Positions 46,459 through 57,400 of a stretch of 64,000 bases of DNA are shown here, piece by piece (positions within the stretch are counted from its first letter, which is position 1; each line of letters begins with the position of its first letter). The DNA is taken from the NCBI RefSeq assembly GCF_009727055.1, contig NC_052359.1:62374960-62438959 (forward strand). The letters run 5' to 3'. The translations under genes were made by a program, and so were the position numbers. The notes beneath the pieces are model-generated. The model was not told the DNA's origin. It did not search any database and saw nothing but the letters and a program-made list of their open reading frames with translations. Origin of the DNA: Benincasa hispida. Lineage: Eukaryota; Streptophyta; Magnoliopsida; Cucurbitales; Cucurbitaceae.

Positions 46459-46792
46459 AAAGTTTTAGTTTGTATTTTATAGTTTAAAAGTAAGTTCTCG
46501 CTCTTTTTTTATATACTAATAATGTTGTTTGGATTTAACAAAATTTTAATTTTGCTATGTAACCCTTATGAGTTTTGGTAATTTGTTGATTACCTTGGTT
46601 TTAGAGTTAAATTATCATCCAATTCCTCTTTGTGACTTATTATTATGGATTTGTGAAAGTAATTAAGAATTTATTTTGTGCATATATAGATTGATTACCT
46701 TGGTTTTAGGGACATGTCTGTTTTTTACTTTTTGACTGACATTAATAATGGATTGGACAATGGTATTTAAAAAAATGGACAATAATTTTGAG

Positions 46793-47000
46793 CTTTAATG
46801 TCGGTTTAAAACTGACATTAAAAGCCTTTAATGTCGGTTGACAACCGACATTGAAGATCGTGTTATAAAAGGTCTTTAATGTCGATTTATTCAATGTATT
46901 AAAGACAACCGACATTAAAGACCTTTTATAACACGATCTTTAATGTCAGTTGTCAACCGACATTAAAGCTTTTAATGTCAGTTTTAAACCGACATTAAAG
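46793..47000. repeat. 92-bp inverted repeat at the CACTA 3' end
   Basis: Arms 46793-46884 and 46910-47000 with a 25-nt spacer; only a few mismatches. Each arm contains several CTTTAATGTCGGTT / AACCGACATTAAAG units, so arms are themselves palindromic. Transcription through it would give a long hairpin. Confidence 0.9.
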
Positions 47001-47021
47001 TCTATAATTCTTGTAGTGAAT

Positions 47022-48714
47022 CTACATGGTTACTATTCAAATCTATGAGTTATTTCTTTTTTCTTTTTTTTTAAAAAAATTATTATTATTATATTATATA
47101 TTTTAATTATCTCTCCTCCCGTCTTTGTTTAAAATTAATATTTCCCTCATTTTATGAAACTTTGTTTATTTTCTTTTATCCTAGTAAAAAATCGATCATC
47201 TATCTATTGTGATCTCAAATATATTGGCAATATAGTAAAAAATGTAAATACATATCACATATATTATGATTTATTTTTTGAAAAATGTAAATACATATCA
47301 CAAATAAAAAATGTAAATACATATCACAAATATATTGAAAAATGTAAATATACATCTAATATATTGTTCTAAGACGATATATTATACAAATTGTATTGTC
47401 CGCTCATTTATCAAATATACATTGATTTAATTATAGAAAATACAAATATATAGTGCTTTATATATCAAATAAACTTCCCTTACATGCTAATTTTGGTATT
47501 ATTATTATAATTATTATTAAATAATAAGGAGAGATGAAAAAGTAAATTGGGTAAGATTTTTATGTAGAATAATAGCTCACTATTCACTAGATTACAATTG
47601 TGTAATTAGGTATATTTATTTAGCCTATGTGTAGAAAACCCAAACTTAATTTAATACATTTTTTTTTCATTGGTCAATTTAACTAGCTCAAGAATTTACA
47701 ATCAATTTTTAAACTTAAAGGATTAAAATTTTGGAAACAACTTAGCGGTCAAATAAAAATTAAAATTCAAACTTTATGATCTTGTTATTCTTCAAATGTA
47801 ATTTGATAAAAAAAAAATTTAAAAAAAACTATAGTTTTTCAAAAATTAAAATACTAGTTTATTTGAATAGTTGAATTTAGATTTAAATAGTTTATTTCAA
47901 TTTGAAGTCAACATATTATGGCAAAAAACCGATCCTTTTCAAATTAGTTAAAGTGATAAAAGTCTAAGAAATTTTATTTCAAAACATAGTAAAATCAAAA
48001 TATCAAATTATTAATTAATAAGTTAAATAAAATTATAATTTTAGTTAAATCTCCATTTCAAAATTAAAAAAATAAAAAAAACAAAAAAAACTATTCTTCT
48101 AAATATTTTAGTTTATTTTAGTTTATTTTAGATTTAATTATATTAAAATAAGTAAGATGACAAATTTAAACTAATCTAAAATCTAGTTACTGATTAAATA
48201 CAAAAGAAAAGAAAAAAAATATTTTACAAAACTCAAGATTTAAAAATCTGCATTTCATTCCCACGGTTCAAGTATGCACTCTTAGATATCCAAAACTTGT
48301 ACTCCAAACACAGTCTTCTTAAACCTAGCCTACTTAAACCTCCCAGCCTAACACTAGACTTAATATTACTAGATTTAAGTTTCTAAATTTGCACATCAAA
48401 CGCCCCTCTAAATTTCTTTGTTATGTTATCTCACTATTTTCTACCCATATAATTTAAAAAATTAGACAAATTTTGAAATGTGAAAATCATGGTATGGAAG
48501 TTAGAGATAACAAACATAAATTTTATTATTATTATTTTTAACATTAACAATGGATATACATCGAACAAGTTAACAAGATAAAATGAAGTGGGTAGAGTAT
48601 CGTATTTATTTGCGAACAACTATTGAGTAAATTTGTAGTTTTTTCCCCAAATTTATCTATTAATAAGATTTTCATGGTATTTTGAAATTTATAAAAATTA
48701 TCAATTATAACTCT
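47022..48714. other. AT-rich intergenic DNA
   Basis: No gene recognised. Contains ~4 copies of an AAAATGTAAATACATATCAC unit at 47234-47360 and long A/T runs. Confidence 0.6.
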
Positions 48715-49011
48715 GTTTGGTAACTGTTTTATTTTGTTGTTTTTGTTTTTGAAAATTAAGTCTAGGATAATATTTTCACTTCCAAATTTCTTCATTTTTT
48801 ATTAATTTCTACCAATGGTTTAAAAAACCAAGCCAAATTTTGGGAACTAAAAAAAGTAGTTATCAAAAAATTATTTTTATTTTTAAAATTTGACTAAGAA
48901 TTCAACCATCTACTTAAGAAAGATGCAAATCATTATAAGAAATGTAGATGAATTATGTTTAATTTTCAAAAATAAAAATTAAAAAAAAAAAAAACTAAAT
49001 AGTTTCTAACG
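48715..49011. mobile_element. MITE, ~297 bp
   Basis: GTTTGGTAACTGTTTTATTT at the left and CTAAATAGTTTCTAACG at the right form imperfect TIRs; the interior has CTACCAATGGTTTAAAAAAC, typical of a very abundant plant MITE I recall from cucurbits and other dicots. Target duplication not clear. No coding capacity. Confidence 0.7.
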
Positions 49012-50640
49012 TGATTATAATGTCAAACATCAAGGTAAGGTAGATATCTATCCAAGAAACTAGTTAAAGCAATATATATTCAAAATGCAGCCAATAAGTC
49101 CATTAAATTTAATGTATTTTATTTCACATTTTTTTTTGTATATATAATAACAACTGAAAATATTAATTTTAAAATGCATCTAGAAACAAAATTCAACACA
49201 TGACATTACAATAAAGTAAGTTTTCTTTTATTATAGAAACGGACCAAATGAGATGAATTATTACTATCAATATTATTGATATTATTTATTTATCCTTCCA
49301 TCATCCAAATTGACCATTTTGTCCCTTTGAAAGAAACTGTGGCGCAGGCAAATGGTTTTCTCTTCACTCGCGATTCTGCATTTATCAATTCATGTTTGTT
49401 TAGTTATTTTTAAAATGTCTATATTTTTTTTTCAAAAAAATTGCAGCCGTTGGATTAACCCATGAGGTCAACAGTGACTTCATCTACCTGCCCACGGCTT
49501 AGGACCACTTGGGCTATTGGATTTACACGACCCTAACCCTATACACACATCAAACAAAAACCATAACAATTTTAAATTACCAATTCAATTTGATTCAGCC
49601 TCTTAAATCTCTTTACAACCAATATAATTATTCAATTGGGTTTTCTCATTTTACTTAGTGACGTATTTGTTTTCTAAACTGTGACACTAAAATTCCACTA
49701 AAAGAAAAAAATTGATAATCATAATGCTCAGATAGCGGAGGTACCTTTCTTTTCAGTAGCTTAATCACAGGAACTTGCACTTGACTTAGATCAGTAGTAT
49801 TTGGGTGACCTCCTAGAAATTTTTCTAAAAAGTATTTGAGTGAGGACAAAACATGTTAACCTTCATTCCTAGAAGCAGTTTAAGACAACTAAGAATGACA
49901 TAGCTAGGTCGTAGGGGATATAAGAGAATGTTGTAACCATTAGATTGAATATGAATTTCGAAATCCTAAGAAAACTGTGTGAGTTAATGAAAGATAGTCC
50001 TCACTCTTAAAAGTATTTCAAGACAAGTAAGGAAGATGTTACCAGGTCACAAATGATGCAGGAAAATATCGACCCCTCAGTGTTAAATATAAATTTCGAA
50101 TACTTGTTACAATTTAATAAATTTTCTATATTATAAAATGAGATCTCCGTATTTCAATAAATTTAAATAGTGAGATTTTCTATCATTATAATATAGATTT
50201 TTGTTTTTTTTTGCAAATTAGGTCATGGCACTCACGTTAATAATGTTAAGCACCAACAATGAACCATAATTAAAAGAAAAAAAATGTTTGGCGGTGAGAT
50301 GCTTAATTCATACACCATTAATCAAACCACAAACCTTTATTTTATTATCACCGTCATTATTATTATTTTAGTACATCAAATCACAAACCTTGTTACCTTA
50401 CTTTAAAGCTACCTTCGTCCAAACCATAAAAAAAAAAAACCACAAACGGCCACATGTTTTTTTTAAAAAAATTAAAATCCATTGCTTCACACTACTTTTA
50501 AAGTCACCAAAACAATTTTCCCCCATATTAGTCTTTAAATCTAAGTGATTAGCACAAGTTAATTTATTCATATTTATCATAAATTCTAAAAAATCATTTA
50601 TAATTTTTATATATATAAAAAAGTCAAATTGGAGCTTAGA
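49012..50640. other. Intergenic DNA
   Basis: No convincing gene. A diverged direct repeat of ~120 bp (49862-49980 and 50000-50110: AATTTCGAA, AAGACAA.TAAG, AGGTC) is visible. A 64-codon minus-strand frame at 49655-49849 has no recognised domain. Confidence 0.5.
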
Positions 50641-50908
50641 GTAAGATTTGGTGGGAGTGGGATAATATGGGAGAGGATAAGGGTTTGTGGTTTAAATAGA
50701 GCTTTCAATATTACTTTTACCAATGGGCTGGTTTTCTTTCTTGTCCAAATCTTACGTGGCTTAGCGTAAACAGCTGGCCTCCTTACTATTACGCCACGTC
50801 ATCACAATCCTTCTCTTCCATTTAAAACCAATCCCTCTCTCCCATTTTCTCTTCAACTTTCAAAATTCAAATCTCTCTCTCTCTCTCTCTCTTTATTTTC
50901 TCTCAGAA
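50641..50908 (+). promoter_or_regulatory. Promoter and 5' UTR of the small host gene
   Basis: Contains a GATAAG I-box-like site (50676-50681), CCAAT (50720-50724), and two ACGT-core sites in opposite orientation, TACGTGGC (50753-50760) and GCCACGTCAT (50793-50802), the type bound by bZIP factors in ABA-, light- or stress-responsive plant promoters. A (CT)n tract (about 50873-50891) precedes the ATG, typical of plant 5' UTRs. Sites are seen; regulation is inference. Confidence 0.55.
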
Positions 50909-51172
50909 ATGGAAGGTCTAATTCCCTTTGTTTACAAAGCATTTGTTCAATACAAGAATGAAAAACAAGTCCCAGCGATCCGATCTTGGCTCTGCGACTC
51001 CCCTTCCACGTCCTACATCAGACTTCCGAGCGGTGATTCCGGCCGATTTCAATTCCAATCCGACGGCTCACCTTCTTCTAAATCACCCTCTTCCACCGCT
51101 ACCCAGATTCTGGTTTCTACCGGAGTTCAATCTCCTCTCCGCCATCTGTCGACTCGACGGGTTGCCGCCTAA
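50909..51172 (+). CDS. Small conserved plant protein of unknown function
   Basis: 87-residue single-exon frame starting MEGLIPFVYKAFVQYKNEKQ, then SWLCDSPSTSYIRLPSGDSG, a Ser-rich middle and a basic end (LRHLSTRRVAA). This layout (MEGLIP.VY.A..QYKN start, SP..SY.RLP.GDSGRF middle) matches, as far as I recall, a family of short uncharacterised plant proteins; no enzyme or membrane domain is visible. The start is supported by AAATGG context after a pyrimidine tract. It is GC-richer than its surroundings, has a promoter-like upstream region, and TTTGTAATATGTGG follows in the 3' UTR. It is the only frame in the window that looks like an intact host gene. Function unknown. Confidence 0.72.
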   Translation: MEGLIPFVYKAFVQYKNEKQVPAIRSWLCDSPSTSYIRLPSGDSGRFQFQSDGSPSSKSPSSTATQILVSTGVQSPLRHLSTRRVAA

Positions 51173-51880
51173 TCCGGCCACCGACGGTGGGTTTTATCAG
51201 AAAAAGAAAAAAAAAACTGTTTAATTTGTAATATGTGGCTTATATTTTGTTTGGTTAAAAAGGAAAAAAAGAAGTCTTGAAGTGTTTGGAAAGCCGAAAG
51301 GCACCGGCGCTTGGGAAATGATCTGTGTAAGTTGTGAATATTGATGAATGTAATTGTTTGAGATGGAAGTTTGTTGTGGATTGCTCTGTTTTGTTTGATA
51401 TTATTGTTTTGTGAATGGTTTAATTTGGATTGTGGGTGTGGGAGGGATGGAAAAGATAGGCATTTGGGAGTGGTTAGATGTCAAATCCAAATGAACCCAA
51501 AATAATAATCATAAAGACAAAAAGAATTTAGTATGGGATGGGGAGAGTAGTTGAAAAATCAAAGGGAGTATGTCTTATTATATAAAGAATAGAAGACAAT
51601 GATGTGTAAGCTTAGAGAGTGGCCCCATAGAGGCCGATGGCTGATGAATGCTGTGGAGGCTTTATTTTTTCAGTCTTCATCATTTTATATAGATATTTAT
51701 TTATACTTTTGGTAACTAGGATATTTTTCTATTTCCAATCACAATTTTCGGTCCCATTTTTATTTCTCATTGAATATCTGGCCGATAATGCCAAATGACC
51801 CGATTTTTTTATTTTTTTAAAAAACTATCAATTGACCTTCTGCTAACGTTATCATGGTATGAGATTACAAGAATTGTTCC
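51173..51880. other. 3' UTR and intergenic DNA
   Basis: 3' UTR of the small gene, then AT-rich spacer. No other gene seen. Confidence 0.5.
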
Positions 51881-52254
51881 TGATAACTGTCTCACTCTCG
51901 CTATGTGGATCTCACTCTCGCTATCTGTCTATCTTTCATCGTGACGTGATTGTTTGTCACTGTATGATTGATTTGACAATTTTTCCGAAATCTGTCTACA
52001 ACTTAAAAACGTTAACACACAATAATCATGTAATGGTGAATTCTTTAAAATCTAAACTTCATTCGAATTGTCATTTTGTTGTACTGAGATTTATTTAACG
52101 ATGTTTTCCCGAACGGAGTTTTTCGGAACCAAACGGAGTTTTCAAAACAGGTTTTTCAGAATTGAACGAACTTTTTTTAACCTGGTTTCATTGGTGTTTG
52201 TAGGAACGTGGTCTCAAAAAAGGTATGTAAATAGCATACCGAAAGGGGTGTGAG

Positions 52255-52415
52255 AAAGAGCGATAACGAGAAAGGTGGAGAGAGCGAGATAGAGTGACAA
52301 CGAGAGAATGAGATAGAGCGACAGCGAGAGAGCAAGATAGAGGGACAATATGAGAGCGAGATAGAGCAACAACGTGAGAGCGAGAGCAATTGGGAGCAAC
52401 AGCGAGAAAGATCCA
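52255..52415 (+). repeat. GAGCGAGATA-rich purine stretch at MULE M2 5' end
   Basis: About ten GAGCGAGA / GAGCGACA words just before the first recognised transposase coding. Words of the opposite sense (TCTCGCT) occur at 51886-51930 and at 56705-57005 beyond the gene's end. Confidence 0.7.
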
Positions 52416-53498
52416 TGTTCGATACGGAGGTCATTGGGATGAGAACCAAAATTTGTATGTTGGAGGCGAGCTAACAGGAATCATTGTGCCTATTACATTG
52501 AAGTATGAAAAATTTAAAACTCACATTTATAGGGTTGCAAATTTAAGTTGCTCAGAGTTTGATGTTGCTATGGGAGTTAAATATAAGCTTAACTTTGAAG
52601 CCCCTCCACAGTACATAAGGAATGAGGTGATGTTTGTTTTCTTCGTTTTCGAGAAGATCTTTGTAGAGTTTAGTTATTATGTAACGCTAAAATCATACCA
52701 CGACGGAAATGTGAATATGAGTTATGATGGTACAGGTGTAGACAGACAATACGAGGTATCATATAAGCTTAATCGAGAAGAGGGTAATATTCCATTGTCT
52801 ATGAATATTCAACCATCAACATTATCAATAGACAATGACAACATTCATGCAGTGGATTTGGAAAGAGAAACTCAATGTAACGAACCTGTGCTTGGTAATG
52901 AGAGATCGGGAGGACTTACTTTAATGAATTGTGGTCCTTTAGAAGAGCCTGATCCTTTCGTTGTTGGTAATGAGAGATCAGCGGGCTTGAATTTTATGGA
53001 TTGTGGTCATTCAGAAGAGCGTGATCCTTTCGTGGTTGATAATGAAAGATCAGTAGGATTGAATTCTATGGAACGTGGTCTTTCAGAGGTGCGTAGACCT
53101 GTAGTGGATATTAATAAGAGATTAGTAGGATTGAATTCTATGTCTTCATGTCGTAGAGGGGAATTGATTATGTCTGGTACCTCTTCATCTGAGACAGATG
53201 TTGAAGTTGGTCAATTTCTTTTGAGTAAGAGTGACTTAAAAATGAGATTATTTATTCTGTCCATAAAAAATAATTTTAAATATAAGGTAAGAAAGTCAAC
53301 TAAGTCTTTGTTTACTATCAAATGTATCGAGGATAATTGTAAGTGGAGCCTTCGTGCAGTGAAAATTCCAGGGTGTGACATATTTAAGATCACGAAGTAA
53401 ATGCGATCGCACCCATATTCTATTGGAATTTTAAATCATGACCATAGACAAGCAACGATTGCGGTAGTTGGTGAACTAATCAAAGACAAGTTTACAGA

Positions 53499-55181
53499 CA
53501 TGGTGTTGGATTTTATGTCTTAAAACTCGTGGTTTGTAAACATTAAAACTTATTCTGAGAATTCGATAAAGTTGTTGTTGAATATATATATATATTTTTT
53601 AGAAATCCAATAAACCTAAGTCCCTTGACTATTATATGAGTACTTGAACTTTATGTGGAGACATACAAGTGGTTCAGGTTCAAGTAAATAGTCAAAATGA
53701 TCTATAGTATATGAATAAGGTTGGGGGTACCTTATTCTAGTAACACTATTGGATGCGGCCTACTCTATAATTGTTACAAAAAGTTATAAAGTGCTACATA
53801 CGAAGTGATCCTAATTCGTGCATGTTGAGACATGAGGAGTGGAGGTGTCCTGTGCAAATGAGTTTTGTGCAAGATCGACCACGAAACCTGTCACTCTTAC
53901 TTTATAACGTTGTTTACTATTTAAGACTGACTATTTCAAAGCGATGACCTAGGTAACTTAACCTTAATCCTGAGCTAACTATGAACTCCTGTTTGTTCGA
54001 GATTATCCTTTGATCTACAAACGGTGAGAGTAGACCAATTGCCTTAGCTCAATAAGCTTACCATTTTGGGGATAAGACCAGATGAATTGCTGGGAACATA
54101 GGGTGCCAGAGGGAATTCACTCCTACCCGATTAGGGTTAGTAGAGAGGTTGTTCCCTTCAAGTGTTGATTTTGGGTCTTGAACAAGAGGCCTCACCCTCT
54201 CATTGGCCTGAGAGGGATTCAATTTGTTGATTAGATTATAAATCAATTGTTCATTAGGGGATCAGTGGAACTTAAGGAACAAGAAGTAAGTTCGAGGTTA
54301 AAATAGAGATTCGACCTAACCGTTTTTACGAGCAATTTGTGAAGGGTTAATTTACTAATCATGGTTATATCGAGTGGACATAAATATCTACAGTGAGTGA
54401 AGTTCAGCTATGGGCTTTAGTGAAATCACCCATTAGTTAACGAATGGGGGTTAGATCGGTCTAATGAATTTAGCCAATTAATCTCGGATCGTTGGAGCCC
54501 ATGATCTGTAGGTTCGCGAGGTCTCAAGCTACCCTAAATCTTGTGTAAAAATTAATTTAATATTTGATGTTAAATTAATTAATTTTTAAATTAATTTATG
54601 AAATTAATTTAAGAAAATCATTTTTTGAATTAAAATGGTTTAAAAACATTTATGTTTTAAAAAGAAAAATGGAAAAATGTTTTGCATGATTGCACAAAAT
54701 GGAAAATGAGTTTTCTCCATTACCATCATCTTTATGCTCACACAAAAATCATTATCTTCTCTACTTTGATTCTCAAGCCATGCACTCCATCTCTTTTCAT
54801 GTTCATCTAAATATATAAAGAAGATTGGAGTTGTTGGAGAAGGAAAAAAAGACAGAATTTTGAGAGAAAATTTTCTGAAGAGGAAACTGTCTTCTTCAGT
54901 CGGGCTGCTGTGAGCTTTTCTTGTTTCTTCATATCTTCAAGGTTCTTGAGTCCCACAACTCTGCCTAAAGCTCCAAGAGAATAGTAGGGAAGGATTTGAG
55001 GTGGTTCACGTTGATATCAAGTGAAGACAGTGACTGAACAGACGTTTTCTTGGAGAGTTCATCAAAGGTATGTTCTGAAAACCCACTTTTTAAGAAGAGC
55101 ATGCTTTAGTTTTTGCCAAAATTAGTGATGCTTATGGATCCTTGATACTTTCGTTGCATGTTTTTTAACTCTTACACATAG
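53499..55181 (+). mobile_element. Solo LTR in MULE M2, TSD CATGG/CATAG
   Basis: LTR 53504-55176 (1673 bp), TGTTGGATTTTATG... to ...ACTCTTACA. Flanks CATGG (53499-53503) and CATAG (55177-55181), 4/5 identical. The coding frame of M2 continues across the excised LTR. It shares the conserved LTR core (~53690-54540) with the C2 family and carries a hairpin at 53851-53871. Its tail is nearly the same as bases 1-90 of the window. Confidence 0.9.
53851..53871 (+). other. Conserved LTR hairpin, G-U form
   Basis: TGTGCAAA, loop TGAGT, TTTGTGCA: all eight positions pair if two G-U pairs are allowed, which fits RNA better than DNA. ~348 bp from the LTR start. Confidence 0.65.
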
Positions 55182-56590
55182 GACTTGTTTATAAACCTCG
55201 TCACATCGTTGAGGACATGAGGAAAGAGTACGACGTAAACATAAGTTATGATAAGGCGTGGCGTGCAAGGGAAACCACTTATGCTCTTGCTAGGGGTACT
55301 CCAGAAGAGTCGCACATTGTTTTACATGCACATGGTGAAGCATTAAAAATGGAAAATCCAGGTACAAGGTTTGAAATCGAACTTGAAAATGATGTCATTT
55401 CAAGTACATGTTTATGGAATTAGGGCCTTGTATTAAAGGATTTTCAAGTTGTTGACCTGTGATAATTGTTGATGGATCGCATTTGAAAGGAAAATACAAA
55501 GGGACCATGTTGGTAGGCGTTTCCATGGATGGTAACAACCAAGTTTACCCACTAGCATATGCCATAGTAGACAATAAAACTGATCGAGCTTGGAAGTGGT
55601 TTATATCGAATTTGAAGTGTGCCATTGGAGAACCCCCTAACTTGTTGTTCGTGTCCAATCGAGCGGTATCTATTGACAATATCATTTGTGCAGTTTTTCC
55701 TACGACATTTCATGAATTGTGCACATACCACCTAGAAAATAATATTCTTTCCAACTTTAAGGATAGTACGATTGTTGGGATGTTCAAGGATGCAACCAAG
55801 GCATTTCACATGTCAGAGTTCCAAGCACACTGGAACCAATTATGTACTTTTCGAAATGGTGTTGTATCAAAATATTTTGAAGATATTGGTCTTGAAAGGT
55901 GGGCGCATGTTAACCAAACATAATGCAGATACGATAAAATGATGTTCAATAGTGCAGAGTGTTTCAATTCATTGACCAAAGAATATCGACAGCTGACCAT
56001 AATGTGTTTATTGGAACATGTTCGATGCATCATCCAGTCATGATTTTATGAACAGAGAAATTATTGGGCATTTCAAACGACGTCATACTCGGACTACTAT
56101 GAAAACCAATTAGTAATTGAGTGTGACAAGGGCAGACGATATCAAGTTGAGTCGATTGATTATTATAGGATCCATGTATGGGACAATCGATTGGACGGTA
56201 CTGTGAATCTCCATACGAAGGAATGCACGTGCAAGGAATTTGACTCACTCGGTATCCCATGTTCGCATGTAGTTGTGTCTGCGAGAACGAAACATCCCCA
56301 TCCGAGGTTTGTGCAGTTCATTCTATAGCGTTGATTCTCTCATGGTTGCTTATGTAGTGCCTGTAAATCCACTCGGTCACATATCTGAATGGAAGAGACA
56401 TCCGAGATATGTGGAAAAGCATATTGAACCTCTTAGAAGAGTGGTACAGGTCGGACGACGAAGAATACAAAGAATACCATCAAAAGGAGAATATCGCAGA
56501 CAAATAAAATGTGGTAGGTGTGGGAACTACGGGCATAATCGACAAAACTTCAGTGAATCGCTCATGTTCGGGCGACCTACTGATTCTTAA

Positions 56591-57060
56591 ATCCAAATTA
56601 TTCAAATATCGATCGATTGTAATTTTCTATGTGCCACTTGTAATCCTCAAAACTGTAATTTTCTATGTGCCACTTGTAATTTTCTATGTGTCGGTCGATT
56701 GAAATGTCTCGCTCATCTCACTCTTGCATTTCTCGTTAAACTCGCTCTCCCTTTTATAAGTTTAATTAAGTGTTTGTCTATTCATGAATCATTCTGGAAA
56801 TGTCTCTCTCTCTCTCTCTAGATCTCGCTTTCGCTAATCTCGCTATCACTTACACAACTTTACTAAAGTTTGTCTATTCACGAATCTCTTCAAATGTCTT
56901 GTTGATCTCGCTCTCCCTTTTATAAGTTTAATTAACTTGTTGGCTATTCATGAATCTTTCTAAAAATGTCTCACTCTCTCGGATCTCCCTCTCGCTAATC
57001 TCGCTATCACTTACATAACTTTCCTCAACTTTATCTATTTATGTTACTCAAATGTTTGTC
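56591..57060 (+). repeat. Two ~166-bp direct repeats after MULE M2
   Basis: Units 56741-56906 and 56907-57060 share CTCGCTCTCCCTTTTATAAG, GCTAATCTCGCTATCACTTA and TATTCATGAATC. Probably subterminal MULE sequence; a clear terminal inverted repeat partner was not found on the left. Confidence 0.8.
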
Positions 57061-57400
57061 TATCCATGTTAGTTATACACTAACAAATTAAATAACATGT
57101 TAGTAAAATTACATAAATAATATACATAATATACATCTACAATAATATACATAATATACATGTACATCAATAATATGGAGTGTTCATCTACAATTGACAT
57201 GCCAACTGCATCCTATAGTCAGCCATCTTCTCTTGAGTGATTACAGATGGGGCATTACCAGTCACAAAGTTTTCTAAGAATTTTACAACAAATAGGCCAA
57301 CTGCCTAGGACGTACGTCACTCACCAGCATATCATGAAATATATCCTCGCTAGTGATAACAGACAGAAATGCACGTTATTACAGTACTAAGTTATTAAAC
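57061..57400. other. AT-rich spacer
   Basis: AATATACATAATATACAT repeats at 57115-57170; no gene recognised. The left end of the G3 LTR may lie here. Confidence 0.4.

Larger units (their letters stand above)
42287..47021. mobile_element. CACTA (En/Spm-type) transposon carrying host gene fragments
   Basis: 42290-47018 (4729 bp). TIRs: CACTACAAGAATTTTGGGC at the left and, reversed from the right, CACTACAAGAATTATAGAC (about 28 bp alignable, four mismatches). TSD AAT at 42287-42289 and 47019-47021, the 3-bp size expected of CACTA elements. Subterminal regions repeat ACCGACATTAAAG in both directions, as in CACTA transposase-binding arrays. No transposase (TNPA/TNPD-like) coding was found, so it is non-autonomous. 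The interior holds exon-like fragments of host genes at 44267-44325, 44432-44499, 44657-44760, 44935-45069 and 45755-45909. A 13-N gap sits at 46446-46458. Orientation is arbitrary; all recognised fragments are on the plus strand. Confidence 0.93.
52400..56590 (+). pseudogene. MULE transposase M2, split by a solo LTR
   Basis: Mutator-like transposase. Order: N-terminal part (RYGGHWDENQNLYVGGEL, ~52415); MuDR zinc-binding DNA-binding domain (FLLSKSDLKMRLFILSIKNN ... CIEDNCKWSLRA, 53210-53370); a stop at 53398-53400; GELIKDKFTD (53470-53500); solo LTR 53504-55176; then VEDMRKEYDVNISYDKAWRA (55210), a frameshift near 55420, and the DDE core: VDGSHLKGKYKGTM (first Asp, 55463), FVSNRAVSI (55650) where the family has VSD, so the second catalytic Asp is Asn. 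SWIM finger CTCKEFDSLGIPCSH at 56226-56270, and a terminal knuckle CGRCGNYGHNRQNF lacking its last Cys. Removing the LTR and one CAT(A/G)G restores the frame locally. Inactive. Confidence 0.9.

Noticed and set aside
49655..49849. 64-codon minus-strand frame
   Set aside because: No homology recognised and no gene context.
51841..57060. Classical MULE terminal inverted repeats with 9-bp TSD around M2
   Set aside because: No matching pair of termini could be aligned by eye.
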